From positions 558,001 to 622,000 of the forward strand of contig NZ_JAGEVL010000001.1 in NCBI RefSeq assembly GCF_017583065.1: a DNA stretch of 64,000 nt, given 5' to 3'. A program made the position numbers and the translations under genes. Shown in pieces: positions 10,076 through 19,435 of this stretch. This DNA is from Staphylococcus shinii (GTDB lineage: Bacteria > Bacillota > Bacilli > Staphylococcales > Staphylococcaceae). The first letter of the stretch is position 1. Each line of letters opens with the position of its first letter. The notes under the pieces are model-generated. The model had not been told where the DNA came from. It searched no databases and saw nothing but the letters and a program-made list of their open reading frames with translations.

Positions 10076-12715
10076 CTATTTCAATTGTCTTTGTAATTCA
10101 CTTAGTTTCACAAGTGCTTCTATAGGCGTCATATTAGATAAGTTCAATGTCTTAATTTCATTTTCAACTTCACTTTGTTTTGCAGATGTATCGAATAAAT
10201 CAAATGCCGCCTGTTCAAATTGACTTTGCTCTTCATTAGTAGATGATTTAACTTTTGGTGTTTGCTCTTCATATGTTGCTTGAGATTCACTTACTGAATG
10301 CTTAAATGACTCGTCGCTACTATTTTCTAATTCTACTGTAGTATCTTGTTTATTACTTTGTTCAAAAGCATCTAATATCACTTGAGCTCTATCAATTACT
10401 GCATCTGGTAAGTTTGCTAATTTAGCTACTTGTATACCGTAACTATCATCAACTGCACCATCTTTCACCTTATGAAGGAATATCAATTCACCATTATATT
10501 CATTTGCTGCAACGTGTACATTTTTCAGACATGACAACGACTGATCTAGTGTAGTCAATTCATGGTAATGTGTTGAAAATAACGTCTTAGCATTTGAAGT
10601 ATGTGCAACATATTCAATCATGGCTTGAGCTAATGCCAAACCATCATAAGTAGATGTCCCACGCCCTATTTCATCAAAAATAATCAGGCTATCTGCAGTA
10701 GCATGAGCAAGTGCTTTTTGTGCTTCTAGCATTTCAACCATAAAAGTACTTTTACCTGAAACTAGGTCATCTGCCGCTCCAATTCTAGTGAAAATCTGAT
10801 CAAAAACAGGTAACGTTGCCGATTCGCAAGGCACATAAGCACCCATCTGAGCCATGATACTAATAATAGCCACTTGTCTCATATATGTTGATTTACCCGA
10901 CATGTTTGGACCAGTAATCAAATATATAAATGCATCCTGATTTAGCGTACAATCATTTGGCACGTAGTCATTATGATCCATCACGCGCTCTACTACTGGA
11001 TGTCTTGAATTAATAAGCTCTAACGTTTTATCTTCACTAAAAGTAGGTCGTGCGTAATTGTATTTCTGAGCTATTTCTGCAAAACTTTGTAAACAATCAA
11101 GTTCAGATATAACCTTTGCTTGTTTTTGTAATCGTTCTGTATATGATTTAATTTGTTCCCTAAGCTGTACAAATAGTTGATATTCTAATTCAATTGCTTT
11201 GTCTTCAGCGCCTAAGATAATATCCTCTTTTTCTTTCAATTCATCTGTAATAAAACGTTCGGCATTAGAAAGTGTTTGCTTTCTGTGATAGCCATAAGCA
11301 GCCGGGTCAAAACCTTGTAAGTTAGCTCTTGTGATTTCAATAAAGTAGCCAAATACTTTATTGAAACTAATTTTCAGTGACTTAATGCCTGTTCTTTCGC
11401 GTTCTTTAGCTTGTAATTCTGCTAACCATGTTTTTCCATTTTTTGAAGCTTCTAAATAACCATCTAATTCATTGTTAAAGCCAACTTTAAACAAGCCGCC
11501 TTCTTTAACTGAAATCGGTGGTTCTTCTTTTAAACTTTCTTCTAATAATCTTAGTAAATCATCTAAAGGTTCTAATGCTTTAAACTGTTCAGTCATTTGT
11601 TCGTCGAAATCTTCTAATAAATGTTTAATATTTGGGATTTCTGAAATTGAGTGCTTCAGCTGAATTAAATCACGTGCATTGACGTTGCCATAGCTAACAC
11701 GTCCCACTAATCTCTCAATATCATATACTTGATTTAAATGACTGCGTAAAGTGTCTCTTTCAATAAAATGATTTATAAATTGACCAACTGTGTCTAAACG
11801 GGACTCAATTTGTGATTTCTGAATAAGCGGACGATCGATCCATTGCTTTAAGCGTCTAGCACCCATAGGTGTTTTAGTTTCATCCATCAACCATAATAAA
11901 GTACCTTTTTTAGTTTTTAACCGTATGCTTTCGGTCAATTCTAAATTACGTTTTGCGTAGAAATCCATTTTCATAAAGTCAATAGCTTCATATTTAATTA
12001 CCGTTTCAATATGTGATAAATCTCTTTTTTGCGTATGGTGGATATAATCTAATAGTAGTTGTGTTGCATTAAACAAGTGTGTTTCAGTCATATTATTAAC
12101 TTCATAAGATGCATTAGAAATATCTGATAACACGGTAATTGTCTCAGTGGTTAAACTAATTTGACGTTTTAAAGTTTCACCAATTTCTTCATCAACAACG
12201 ATTTCATTAGGGTTAATTGTTGTAATTTCATTAATTAATGTTGCTTCATCTTCAAAATGAGTAGCCTTCAATTCACCCGTAGATACATCACAATAACTTA
12301 ACGCATATGATGATGCACCTTGAATAAAACTTAATATATAGTTGTTTTGCTTTTCATCGACGCCACCTTGATCCATCACTGTACCTGGTGTAACTATACG
12401 CACTACTTCACGACGGACCATGCCTTTTGTCTGTCTAGGGTCTTCCATTTGTTCACAAATAGCTACCTTATATCCATTACTAATCAAAGTTTCAATATAA
12501 CCATCCGCAGAATGATAAGGCACACCACACATTGGTATTGGGTCTTCCTTTTTAGCGTCACGTTTTGTTAATGTTATTTCTAATACTCTAGATGCCACTT
12601 TAGCATCTTCGAAAAACATTTCGTAAAAATCTCCTAATCTAAAAAATAAGAGACAATCTTGATATTGCGATTTTATTTTTAAATATTGTTGCATCATTGG
12701 CGTTTGATTTGTCAT
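10076..12715 (-). CDS. mutS: DNA mismatch repair protein MutS
   Basis: MutS recognises mismatches and small loops and is an ABC-type ATPase dimer. The product is 879 aa. [16 protein letters not shown] near residue 25 has the F-x-E mismatch wedge. The Walker [10 protein letters not shown], Walker [13 protein letters not shown] and STHYHEL signatures occupy residues about 600-720. The tail (about 790-845) is Gln/Ser-rich, followed by a C-terminal helical segment. The start at 12715 has AAGGAC about 12 nt upstream, slightly long spacing. It heads the mutS-mutL-glpP unit. Confidence 0.97.
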   Translation of the reverse strand: MTNQTPMMQQYLKIKSQYQDCLLFFRLGDFYEMFFEDAKVASRVLEITLTKRDAKKEDPIPMCGVPYHSADGYIETLISNGYKVAICEQMEDPRQTKGMVRREVVRIVTPGTVMDQGGVDEKQNNYILSFIQGASSYALSYCDVSTGELKATHFEDEATLINEITTINPNEIVVDEEIGETLKRQISLTTETITVLSDISNASYEVNNMTETHLFNATQLLLDYIHHTQKRDLSHIETVIKYEAIDFMKMDFYAKRNLELTESIRLKTKKGTLLWLMDETKTPMGARRLKQWIDRPLIQKSQIESRLDTVGQFINHFIERDTLRSHLNQVYDIERLVGRVSYGNVNARDLIQLKHSISEIPNIKHLLEDFDEQMTEQFKALEPLDDLLRLLEESLKEEPPISVKEGGLFKVGFNNELDGYLEASKNGKTWLAELQAKERERTGIKSLKISFNKVFGYFIEITRANLQGFDPAAYGYHRKQTLSNAERFITDELKEKEDIILGAEDKAIELEYQLFVQLREQIKSYTERLQKQAKVISELDCLQSFAEIAQKYNYARPTFSEDKTLELINSRHPVVERVMDHNDYVPNDCTLNQDAFIYLITGPNMSGKSTYMRQVAIISIMAQMGAYVPCESATLPVFDQIFTRIGAADDLVSGKSTFMVEMLEAQKALAHATADSLIIFDEIGRGTSTYDGLALAQAMIEYVAHTSNAKTLFSTHYHELTTLDQSLSCLKNVHVAANEYNGELIFLHKVKDGAVDDSYGIQVAKLANLPDAVIDRAQVILDAFEQSNKQDTTVELENSSDESFKHSVSESQATYEEQTPKVKSSTNEEQSQFEQAAFDLFDTSAKQSEVENEIKTLNLSNMTPIEALVKLSELQRQLK

Positions 12716-13030
12716 ATTAATATGTCACAGTCCTTTTTTTAATTCTTATGTATTTGTGTTTACTTAAATTATGTTGGTTTATAAATTAAAATAATGATTA
12801 ATTTTCATCAATAGTCAGGCACATTTAATTAGCTAATATACATGTGATATCGTGCATTTTGAAATACTTTTCATTGATTTTTTTAATCATACCCGCTCAT
12901 TTTCTTTAACTAATTTAGTTAATTTAACTCTTAAATTTTAACATATGTTTTCGATTTTCGCCTATTTATTAAATTAATAGATAGATTCCAACTGATTAAC
13001 TAAATCTTTCTGTGCTTTAAAACTTATGAG
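12716..13030. other. AT-rich upstream region of mutS
   Basis: This stretch has no convincing gene on either strand. It is strongly AT-rich and should hold the mutS promoter, but I could not choose a -35/-10 pair with confidence. Confidence 0.5.
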
Positions 13031-13131
13031 CACAAAAAAATTAAGACAACTTTGTAAATGATTGATTTAGTAGATCTACTTAAGCAGCAAATCTATCAAT
13101 TCAAAATCATATTAGTAACAAAGTGCCTTAA
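13031..13131 (-). terminator. very long imperfect hairpin terminator after thiW
   Basis: The outer arms ACTTTGT (13049-13055) and ACAAAGT (13118-13124), with TTAAG/CTTAA at the base, enclose ATGAT/ATCAT and further pairings. A perfect 12-bp palindrome AGTAGATCTACT occupies 13069-13080. On the minus strand the structure ends in seven T, so it can terminate transcription of thiW. The stem is much longer than a usual terminator. Confidence 0.7.
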
Positions 13132-13150
13132 CTTTATCTATTAAGATTGA

Positions 13151-13672
13151 TTATAAATATTTTTTTAATATACCTTTTCTTTTCAATATCATTAAAATGA
13201 TATAGCTGATGATGGCACCTATGACACTCGATACAATAAAGGCTGTCATTAAAGGTTTAACAGCAAAGTTTGAAAAGCCTAAAATCCATGCTAATGGTAT
13301 GCACATTATACTACCAATAATGCCTGTACCTATTACTTCTCCCACTGCCGCCATAAAGATATGTTTACGATAAAAATAGAAACCACTAGCAAGCAACACA
13401 CCTACCATACTTCCTGGAAAGGCAAAGAAACTTCCTGTACCAAAAATCATACGTATGATAGATGAAATAAAAGCTTGCGCAAGACCAAACCATGGCCCTA
13501 CAAGTACAGCACACAAAACATTAACTAAATGCTGAATTGGCGCTGCTTTAACTGGCCCTAATGGAATTACAATAATACTACTTAACACAACATTTATCGC
13601 AATAAAAATTGCAGTTAGCGTTAACTTTCTCGTCTTCATATGGCTCATTTCCTTTCCAACAAGTCCCACCAC
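13151..13672 (-). CDS. thiW: ECF transporter S component ThiW
   Basis: A substrate-binding membrane subunit for a thiazole or thiamine precursor, working with a shared ECF energising module encoded elsewhere. The frame is 173 aa with about five or six membrane helices. Family-like motifs are IQHLVNVLCAVLVGPWFG, IRMIFGTGSFFAFPGSM and the repeated small-residue helices after residue 100. The start is uncertain: ATG at 13640 has GGAAAGG about 11 nt upstream, the ATG at 13648 overlaps it, and the frame is open to 13672. It follows ymcA by less than 10 nt, so it is the last gene of miaB-ymcA-thiW. No TPP riboswitch is visible before it. Confidence 0.82.
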   Translation of the reverse strand: MVGLVGKEMSHMKTRKLTLTAIFIAINVVLSSIIVIPLGPVKAAPIQHLVNVLCAVLVGPWFGLAQAFISSIIRMIFGTGSFFAFPGSMVGVLLASGFYFYRKHIFMAAVGEVIGTGIIGSIMCIPLAWILGFSNFAVKPLMTAFIVSSVIGAIISYIILMILKRKGILKKYL

Positions 13673-13680
13673 GATCTCTG

Positions 13681-14040
13681 TTAATCTTTATCTTCTAGTT
13701 GTTGATTTAAACGATCTGACATGGTACTAATCATCATTTGTAATAAATCATTAGCTTCGGTCTGTGATTCTCTAAACTCTTCTACAATAGGCAAAATATT
13801 AATATCTTCTTCAATATGCTGAATTTTATCCTCAGAAGCTTTTAATGCTTGTGTCTTACCGTAGTTTTGTAAATTAACCGATTGCTTTTGGTTTTTCTTT
13901 AATTCTTTCATTCGCTGTTCTATATTTTTGTTTTGATGTATTTGCGATTCAACGTTATGATATTCTTTAACTGTATCTAAAGCTTTAATGCGTTCACTAA
14001 TACGATCCGCTTCAGCTAATATTTCTTCTTTTTCATACAT
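13681..14040 (-). CDS. ymcA: RicA/YmcA family regulator of RNase Y processing
   Basis: A 119-aa, mostly alpha-helical, charged protein of the Com_YlbF family. In B. subtilis, YmcA (RicA) forms a complex with YlbF and YaaT that directs RNase Y cleavage of several mRNAs and affects biofilm and competence. The N-terminal helix KEEILAEADRISERIKAL and the central KNIEQRMKELKKNQKQSVNLQ helix fit the family. Its ATG overlaps the miaB stop by one base (TAATG), so it is translationally coupled to miaB, as elsewhere in Bacillales. RNase Y itself is encoded 10 kb away in this window. Confidence 0.88.
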   Translation of the reverse strand: MYEKEEILAEADRISERIKALDTVKEYHNVESQIHQNKNIEQRMKELKKNQKQSVNLQNYGKTQALKASEDKIQHIEEDINILPIVEEFRESQTEANDLLQMMISTMSDRLNQQLEDKD

Positions 14041-15581
14041 TATGGTGTCACCATCGCTTGTTTACTTACATTTAAAAATGTACCATTAAGAGAAAATTGT
14101 TTCGCTTCATCTACTTGTACATCTACAATTTGGCCAATCATAGATTTAGGCGCTTTGAAGTTGACTAATTTGTTTTTTGAAGTGTAACCAGCTAAAACTG
14201 TATCATCTTTTTTACTTGAGCCTTCACATAAAACTTGTACAACTTGGCCTTCATATTGTTGCATAGCACGTTCAGAATAGTATGCAACCTTTTTATTTAA
14301 TTGTTGTAATCTATCTTTCTTCACGTCTAAAGGTACATTATCTTTCATTTTAGCTGCCGGCGTACCATCTCTTTGAGAATAAATATACGTATATGCATGT
14401 TCAAATTCAACTTCATCGTAAAGCGTTAATGTTTCTTCGAATTGTTCATCTGTTTCATTTGGATAACCAACGATGATATCGGTAGTTAAAGCAACATTAG
14501 GGATTCTTGACTTGATACGATTAACTAAGTCTAAGTAACTTTCGCGTGTATATTTACGCCCCATAATTTTAAGAACAGCATTGTTACCCGATTGAACCGG
14601 AAGATGAACATGAGGAACGATATTTCCACCGTTAGCAATAACCTCAATCATTCTATCTGTAAAGTCCCAAGGGTGACTCGTTGTAAATCTGACTCTTGGA
14701 ATATCAATTTTAGAGATATCCTCTAACAAATCACCTAATCCATATGCCAAACCATCTATATCTTTACCATAGGCATTCACGTTTTGGCCTAATAATGTAA
14801 TTTCTTGGTACCCTTGACGTGCTAAATCTCTTACTTCCTCAATAATATCTTCTGGTCGTCTACTACGTTCCTTACCTCTTGTGAATGGAACGATACAGTA
14901 TGTACAAAATTTATCACAACCATACATAATATTTACCCATGCTTTGATATTGCCTTCTCTTACTTTTGGAAGGTTTTCAATAACATCGCCTTCTTTTGAC
15001 CAAACTTCTACTACCATCGCTTTTGATAAATAAGCTTCTTCGAGTATTTCTGGTAAACGATGAATATTATGCGTTCCAAAAATCATATCTACATTTTGAT
15101 AGGATTTTAAGATTTTATTTACGACAGATTCTTCTTGAGACATACATCCACATACACCAATAACTGTTTCTGGTTTCTCTTTTTTTAAATGTTTTAAGTT
15201 ACCGATTTCACTAAATACTTTATTTTCTGCATTTTCACGAATTGCACATGTATTAATTAAAATTACGTCTGCCTGATTAATATCTTCTGTTGGTGTATAG
15301 CCTAATGCACCTAAGATACCAGCCATTACCTCTGTATCATGAGCATTCATCTGACAGCCATACGTTTTAATTAAAAATGTTTTTCCTTGCCCCATATTTC
15401 TATATTTCTCATCTATTTGAAAATCACGGTTATAATTAATTTCTTCTTTTCCACGTTTACGCGCTTCTTTTAAACTTGGCGGTTGATAAACGTGTTCAAA
15501 ATACTTGCTATAGTCTTTTTCCTTTTTATCTCGTTCCGCTAAAATATCTATAGAAGTACTTTTTCTTTGTTCTTCATTCAC
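14040..15581 (-). CDS. miaB: tRNA-2-methylthio-N6-dimethylallyladenosine synthase MiaB
   Basis: A radical-SAM methylthiotransferase that adds the 2-methylthio group to the MiaA-modified A37. The product is 513 aa. The N-terminal domain has [23 protein letters not shown] and GVCGCMSQ, the three cysteines of the auxiliary 4Fe-4S cluster. The radical SAM cluster motif CxxxCxxC is seen as [15 protein letters not shown]-terminal TRAM domain begins near residue 440. The start codon is GTG at 15581, with GAAAGGA upstream at somewhat long spacing. It heads the miaB-ymcA-thiW unit. Confidence 0.97.
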   Translation of the reverse strand: MNEEQRKSTSIDILAERDKKEKDYSKYFEHVYQPPSLKEARKRGKEEINYNRDFQIDEKYRNMGQGKTFLIKTYGCQMNAHDTEVMAGILGALGYTPTEDINQADVILINTCAIRENAENKVFSEIGNLKHLKKEKPETVIGVCGCMSQEESVVNKILKSYQNVDMIFGTHNIHRLPEILEEAYLSKAMVVEVWSKEGDVIENLPKVREGNIKAWVNIMYGCDKFCTYCIVPFTRGKERSRRPEDIIEEVRDLARQGYQEITLLGQNVNAYGKDIDGLAYGLGDLLEDISKIDIPRVRFTTSHPWDFTDRMIEVIANGGNIVPHVHLPVQSGNNAVLKIMGRKYTRESYLDLVNRIKSRIPNVALTTDIIVGYPNETDEQFEETLTLYDEVEFEHAYTYIYSQRDGTPAAKMKDNVPLDVKKDRLQQLNKKVAYYSERAMQQYEGQVVQVLCEGSSKKDDTVLAGYTSKNKLVNFKAPKSMIGQIVDVQVDEAKQFSLNGTFLNVSKQAMVTP

Positions 15582-15816
15582 TCTACAAAATCCTTTCTAT
15601 ATCATAAAAACTAAGAACAAGTATTTTAAAATATCCCTCAAGATATTGTTTTTCAACCTTGACGTTCAAAGTTCTATAAATTAATCCATAGTCATTATTA
15701 CATTATATTAAATTTGACTCAAAAGTGCAAAAAGACTAACAAATAATCACACTTTTGCACAATATTTTCAATAATAAAATCATCAAATTAAAATTAAACG
15801 CTATAAAATACAAATA

Positions 15817-15894
15817 AAGGAGTGGGAAAGAACTCCTGACAGAAATCATATGTTTCTTAAATGATTATGTCTGGGCTCCGCTTCCTACTCCCTT
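15817..15894. repeat. dispersed hairpin repeat, copy 1
   Basis: GGAGTGGGAA pairs with TTCCTACTCC (one G-T), enclosing CAGAAATCAT, which pairs with ATGATTATGTCTG. It belongs to the same family as the elements near 41.3, 43.9, 44.8 and 57.6 kb, all with a G-rich left arm, GACAGAAAT and a C-rich right arm. The rest of 15600-16056 is AT-rich with no gene seen. Confidence 0.75.
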
Positions 15895-16056
15895 AAATAT
15901 AATTAAGTTCTAATTCACTTGTCACATGCATTCTATTTATAAATCAGAGCATTAATGTAATTCTAATTAATTTTCATCAGCTAAATATAACTACACATTA
16001 TAAACAAATACCGTATTTGCAGTTGATCTTTTAGTGTAATCTCCGAGTATTAAATA

Positions 16057-16353
16057 TTAGACTTCGTCGTATTTTCCAGTAAGTGTCTCAATAGTAATTC
16101 CTTCTGGCACATGATAAAACTTAATTTGGCTTATTGTACTTGGTATCTCTAATTCAACCATACGCTCGTTTAATTTTTGAATTAAAATTAAGCACTCATT
16201 CATTTCACCTTGAACAGTGGTTTCTAAAGGCCCCACTCTATACGTTAAGCCTGAATCGTCAATGACTTTAATTGCTTCATCTACATATGGAATAACATCT
16301 TCTCCATTGGCGGTTTTAGGAATAATCTGAACACTCATTAAAGTATCATTCAT
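16057..16353 (-). CDS. MTH1187 family thiamine-binding protein (YqgV-like)
   Basis: A 98-aa protein of the DUF77/MTH1187 family, small ferredoxin-like fold proteins that bind thiamine or its precursors as tetramers; B. subtilis YqgV is a relative. Family features include the N-terminal strand MSVQIIPKT, the TYRVGPLETTVQGE segment near residue 40 and KFYHVPEGITIETLTGK at the end. The start has AAGGGG 10 nt upstream. It is probably a single-gene unit and lies near, but not next to, the thiW transporter gene. Confidence 0.82.
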   Translation of the reverse strand: MNDTLMSVQIIPKTANGEDVIPYVDEAIKVIDDSGLTYRVGPLETTVQGEMNECLILIQKLNERMVELEIPSTISQIKFYHVPEGITIETLTGKYDEV

Positions 16354-16461
16354 GTTATTACAACCCCTTAATCATTTAATTTATTGTCAGTTTATCAAAT
16401 TATAAGTTTAAGGCATAGTTATAAGTGATTAAACATATTAAAACATTATAGTGCTAGTTTA

Positions 16462-17358
16462 TCAAAAATCTTCTTCTATCTGTTGCATCATCATCATTTT
16501 TGCCACCATACCGCCATTAGCAGCTGAATCTAATAATTGACCAGCAAAATTATCTTTAGTTTCGCCAGCTACATATAAACCTTCAACAGATGTTTTACCG
16601 AACATATCCGTTTCAAATTTACCATCTTCGTCTCGGATGACATTTAATCGATCTAGGAAATCAAATTGTGTATCCCAATACATTCTAGCAAATGCACCTT
16701 CTACCGAAATAATTTGCTCATCGTTTAACTCAATGCCCTTTAACTGTCCATCGTTTCCTACCAGTCTTACAATTGGTTCTGTATAGATATTAATCCCTTT
16801 TTTATCTAACAATACTTTGTCTTCTTGAAGGATATCTTTTTCTCCATTTGTAAACACGACTAGGTCTTGTGAAAAGTTACTTAACAGTTTGACCATATGA
16901 ACCATCATTTCACCTGAATAAATAACAGCAAGTTTTTTATTACGCATTTCGTAACCATCACACCAAGGGCAATAAAATACTGTTTGACCATAAAAATCAT
17001 TAAAATTAGCGATATCTGGACTTTGTTCTCTTAAACCTGTTGCTACTAATACTTGTCTTGCATTAAATGTTTGAAATTGTGTTTTAACTTCAAATCCTTT
17101 ATCTATTTTCTCTACTTTTTCTACACGCTCTTCCAAGTAAGTAACATCTTTATATTTAGTTACATCTGCTTTAGCTTTTCTTTTGAATTCGGTTGGCTTA
17201 ACACCATCTTGCGTTAAATAACTATGAGACTCATTAGTAACTCTATTTCTTGGATTATTTGCATCTATAACTAGCGTTTGCTTCATACCTCTACCAAAAT
17301 TTAGTGCAGCATTCAATCCTGCTGGTCCTCCGCCAATAATAATTACATCATAATACAT
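16462..17358 (-). CDS. NAD(P)/FAD-dependent oxidoreductase, thioredoxin-reductase-like
   Basis: A flavoprotein of about 298 aa. It begins YDVIIIGGGPAGLNAALNFGRG (FAD-binding Rossmann fold), has a redox-active CPWC in VFYCPWCDGYEM near residue 137, and ends with TSVEGLYVAGETKD, a second FAD motif. This matches the thioredoxin reductase-like dithiol branch (GliT/HlmI-like), not the true TrxB, whose active site is CATC. The ATG at 17358 has AGGAG 8 nt upstream; the GTG at 17367 overlaps that site. It is downstream of an Rrf2 regulator on the same strand, a common redox-sensing arrangement. The substrate is unknown. Confidence 0.87.
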   Translation of the reverse strand: MYYDVIIIGGGPAGLNAALNFGRGMKQTLVIDANNPRNRVTNESHSYLTQDGVKPTEFKRKAKADVTKYKDVTYLEERVEKVEKIDKGFEVKTQFQTFNARQVLVATGLREQSPDIANFNDFYGQTVFYCPWCDGYEMRNKKLAVIYSGEMMVHMVKLLSNFSQDLVVFTNGEKDILQEDKVLLDKKGINIYTEPIVRLVGNDGQLKGIELNDEQIISVEGAFARMYWDTQFDFLDRLNVIRDEDGKFETDMFGKTSVEGLYVAGETKDNFAGQLLDSAANGGMVAKMMMMQQIEEDF

Positions 17359-17423
17359 TTGACTCACTCCTTTACAACTTTTACAGACTTTTAATATCTA
17401 TAATTAAGTTAAAATGTAAGAAC

Positions 17424-17813
17424 TTAGCTATTAGCCAAGTCCTTTAATGTTTTATCTTCTAAATTGGTAATTAAACTATGCTCTGCCTCGTCCATAATTT
17501 GTTTAATTGGACATTCTTTAGCATGATTAAAACTATCTTCCAATAAGCTTTGCTTGCCGTCAATAGTAATAATCACATCATAAATCGAAACGTGTTCCCA
17601 ACCATTCTTTAATTGATAACCACCTTTTGCACCACTACTAGCTGATATGATGCCAACTTTTACAAGGCGTGTCAAAATTTTAGATAAATATGTGGTTGAG
17701 ACTTTGAGTACTGTTGCTAAATCTTGCACTGGAATCCTTCTTGATTCACCGTCGCTTTTAATCATATATAGTAGCGCATGTAATGCATAGTCTGTCGCTT
17801 TAGAACATTTCAT
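17424..17813 (-). CDS. Rrf2 family transcriptional regulator
   Basis: A 129-aa winged-helix regulator. MKCSKATDYALHALLYM is the classic Rrf2 N-terminus. VQDLATVLKVSTTYLSKIL forms the recognition helix, and GAKGGYQLK the wing. Only two cysteines are present, one at position 3 and one in AKECPIKQ near residue 100, so the three-cysteine [2Fe-2S] cluster of IscR/NsrR cannot form. It may act as a thiol sensor, or sense something else. A perfect palindrome lies directly before the gene. The adjacent downstream oxidoreductase is the likely target, along with the gene itself. Confidence 0.88.
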   Translation of the reverse strand: MKCSKATDYALHALLYMIKSDGESRRIPVQDLATVLKVSTTYLSKILTRLVKVGIISASSGAKGGYQLKNGWEHVSIYDVIITIDGKQSLLEDSFNHAKECPIKQIMDEAEHSLITNLEDKTLKDLANS

Positions 17814-17830
17814 ATTTTATCAACTTCCTA

Positions 17831-17855
17831 ATTGTAGATATTCTAAATCTACAAT
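17831..17855. promoter_or_regulatory. palindromic operator candidate before the Rrf2 gene
   Basis: ATTGTAGAT and ATCTACAAT form a perfect 9-bp inverted repeat around a 7-bp centre, 18 nt upstream of the Rrf2 start codon. Its size and place fit an Rrf2-type autoregulatory site. It is not followed by a T-run, so it is not a terminator. Confidence 0.65.
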
Positions 17856-17888
17856 AACTTAATTAACGATAAATTACAAGGGCTGTTA

Positions 17889-18509
17889 CTAAACGCCCTG
17901 TATCGATTTCACAATCGCAGTGGTAAATCTATCCATAAATTGACTCCAATTGTGCTTATCTTCACGACTTTTTTTATTAAATTTTTGGTTGTCAAAACAC
18001 ATTTTTCTTAATCCAGGAGTTAACTCTAATTGTACGCCTGCACCTGTTTTACAACAATTAATAATATTATCATCATGAGCACCTGAAATATGTCCTGGTG
18101 CTTGCTCTACACTTATATTCAATTGTTCAAATTGTCTAGTCATTTTATGAATAAGTTTTTGATCTTTTCCTCCGATATAGACAATGTTTTCATCACCTTC
18201 ACAACCATGAATTGCTACTGCATATGTTTTGTTCTTTATCATTTCCATCAATACAGACTGATCATAATTTCGAGAAGTTACATGTAAATCTTCATTCCCT
18301 TTTGATTTAGTACCTTTAAAAGAAAAATAATCATACTCACCTTTTTGCGCAGTTAAATCAGCAATTTCAGTTGTACCTGGTTCGATACCTCCACCATGTA
18401 TCGCAGTAATAATTACTTGACTATCTAAGTCACGCGTTACAACTTCCCAGTCCTTATTTTCAATTGTCTCCGCTTCTAACTCTGACATTGAATTATACTT
18501 ATCAGCCAT
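17889..18509 (-). CDS. YjqB / poly-gamma-glutamate hydrolase family protein, copy A
   Basis: A 206-aa protein of the DUF867 (YjqB/PghP) family, zinc enzymes related to aspartoacylase and carboxypeptidases. Phage PghP cleaves poly-gamma-glutamate. AIHGGGIEPGTTEIA provides H38 and E43, and AVAIHGCEGD provides H101, matching the zinc ligands of the family. GHISGAHDDNIINCC and GVQLELTPGLR are conserved further on. It has no signal peptide, so it is either cytoplasmic or released by lysis. The start has GGAAGGGG 8 nt upstream. A paralogue lies directly upstream on the same strand. Chromosomal copies are known in Bacillus and some staphylococci; their physiological substrate is not settled. Confidence 0.82.
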   Translation of the reverse strand: MADKYNSMSELEAETIENKDWEVVTRDLDSQVIITAIHGGGIEPGTTEIADLTAQKGEYDYFSFKGTKSKGNEDLHVTSRNYDQSVLMEMIKNKTYAVAIHGCEGDENIVYIGGKDQKLIHKMTRQFEQLNISVEQAPGHISGAHDDNIINCCKTGAGVQLELTPGLRKMCFDNQKFNKKSREDKHNWSQFMDRFTTAIVKSIQGV

Positions 18510-18626
18510 ATAAAAACCCCTTCCAAAGTTTCTATATTTGTATTTCCCTCACATCATTCCTATTAACTTAAGATTTTGTAAAGGGCAACTTAATATTTTT
18601 AATTATCCAACGCAATACAATTATAA

Positions 18627-19259
18627 TTATTTTGTTTCTTCTATATTGGTTATCGCTTTATTTACAGCTGTCGAAAATACATACATAAACTGTGACCAAT
18701 TCTGCCTATTTTCTCTATCATTCAGGTTATATTTATGATTGTTAAAGTATCGCTTTCTTAATGCAACTGTTAATTCTAGTTGAACGCCAGCCTTTTTTTG
18801 CCCACAGTTAACAAAATTGTCGGTATGCATACCTGATATATGTGAAGGGGCAGGCTTAACAATAATGTTCATTTTTTCTAATTCTATTTTTATTTCAGAC
18901 GCTAACTCAACGTCTCTACCACCAACATAGACTTCACGCAAATCTCCCATACATCCATGTATAGATACAACGCTATGATGACTATATACCATCTGCTTAA
19001 GTTTTGGTTCATCAAAATGTCTTGACGTAACATGTAATTCATTATTTTTATTATTTCTAATTCCTTTAAAAGTGTAAAAACTATGGTTACCTTGTTCACT
19101 AATTAACTGTGCTATTTCTGTTGTTCCTCGCTCAATCGCCCCACCATGTATGGCAGTTATGAGCGTTGCTGATTTTCTTTTTGTAGTCTGTATTTCCCAA
19201 TCTTTATGTTCTGTGGTCTGTGCAACCAATTCGGTCATCGACTTAAATTTATCTACCAT
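18627..19259 (-). CDS. YjqB / poly-gamma-glutamate hydrolase family protein, copy B
   Basis: A paralogue of copy A, about 210 aa, with the same motif order: AIHGGAIERGTTEIAQL, HVTSRHFDEPKL, VSIHGCMGD, SHISGMHTDNFVNC and GVQLELTVALRKR. The zinc-binding His and Glu residues are kept, so both copies look active. The start at 19259 has GGAGG 8 nt upstream; the GTG at 19277 lies before that site and is less likely. The gap to copy A is 117 nt with no clear terminator, so the pair is probably co-transcribed. Confidence 0.8.
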   Translation of the reverse strand: MVDKFKSMTELVAQTTEHKDWEIQTTKRKSATLITAIHGGAIERGTTEIAQLISEQGNHSFYTFKGIRNNKNNELHVTSRHFDEPKLKQMVYSHHSVVSIHGCMGDLREVYVGGRDVELASEIKIELEKMNIIVKPAPSHISGMHTDNFVNCGQKKAGVQLELTVALRKRYFNNHKYNLNDRENRQNWSQFMYVFSTAVNKAITNIEETK

Positions 19260-19327
19260 ACCTATTGCCTCCGTCACTTAATCATCCTATGAATTTTATA
19301 GTAATTTCGCGTTTAAATCAAAACAAA

Positions 19328-19402
19328 AAAACCGTTACATTATAGATAATAGCATTATGGCATGTTCCCCTAATCTAATTGGTCAATAATGTAACAGTTT
19401 TA
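19328..19402 (-). terminator. terminator after korB
   Basis: The arms ACCGTTACATTAT (about 19331-19343) and ATAATGTAACAGTTTT (19386-19401) pair with one mismatch. Flanking A and T tracts suit termination in both directions. It separates the kor operon from the accessory YjqB block. Confidence 0.85.
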
Positions 19403-19435
19403 TTACTTAACAATGTTAAATTTTAATTCATATAT

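Noticed and set aside
13640..13690. TPP riboswitch before thiW
   Set aside because: Only a few bases separate ymcA from thiW, with none of the THI-box core sequences, so no riboswitch fits.
17814..17860. Palindrome before the Rrf2 gene as a terminator
   Set aside because: The stem has no following T-run on either strand and its symmetry suits a protein-binding site better.
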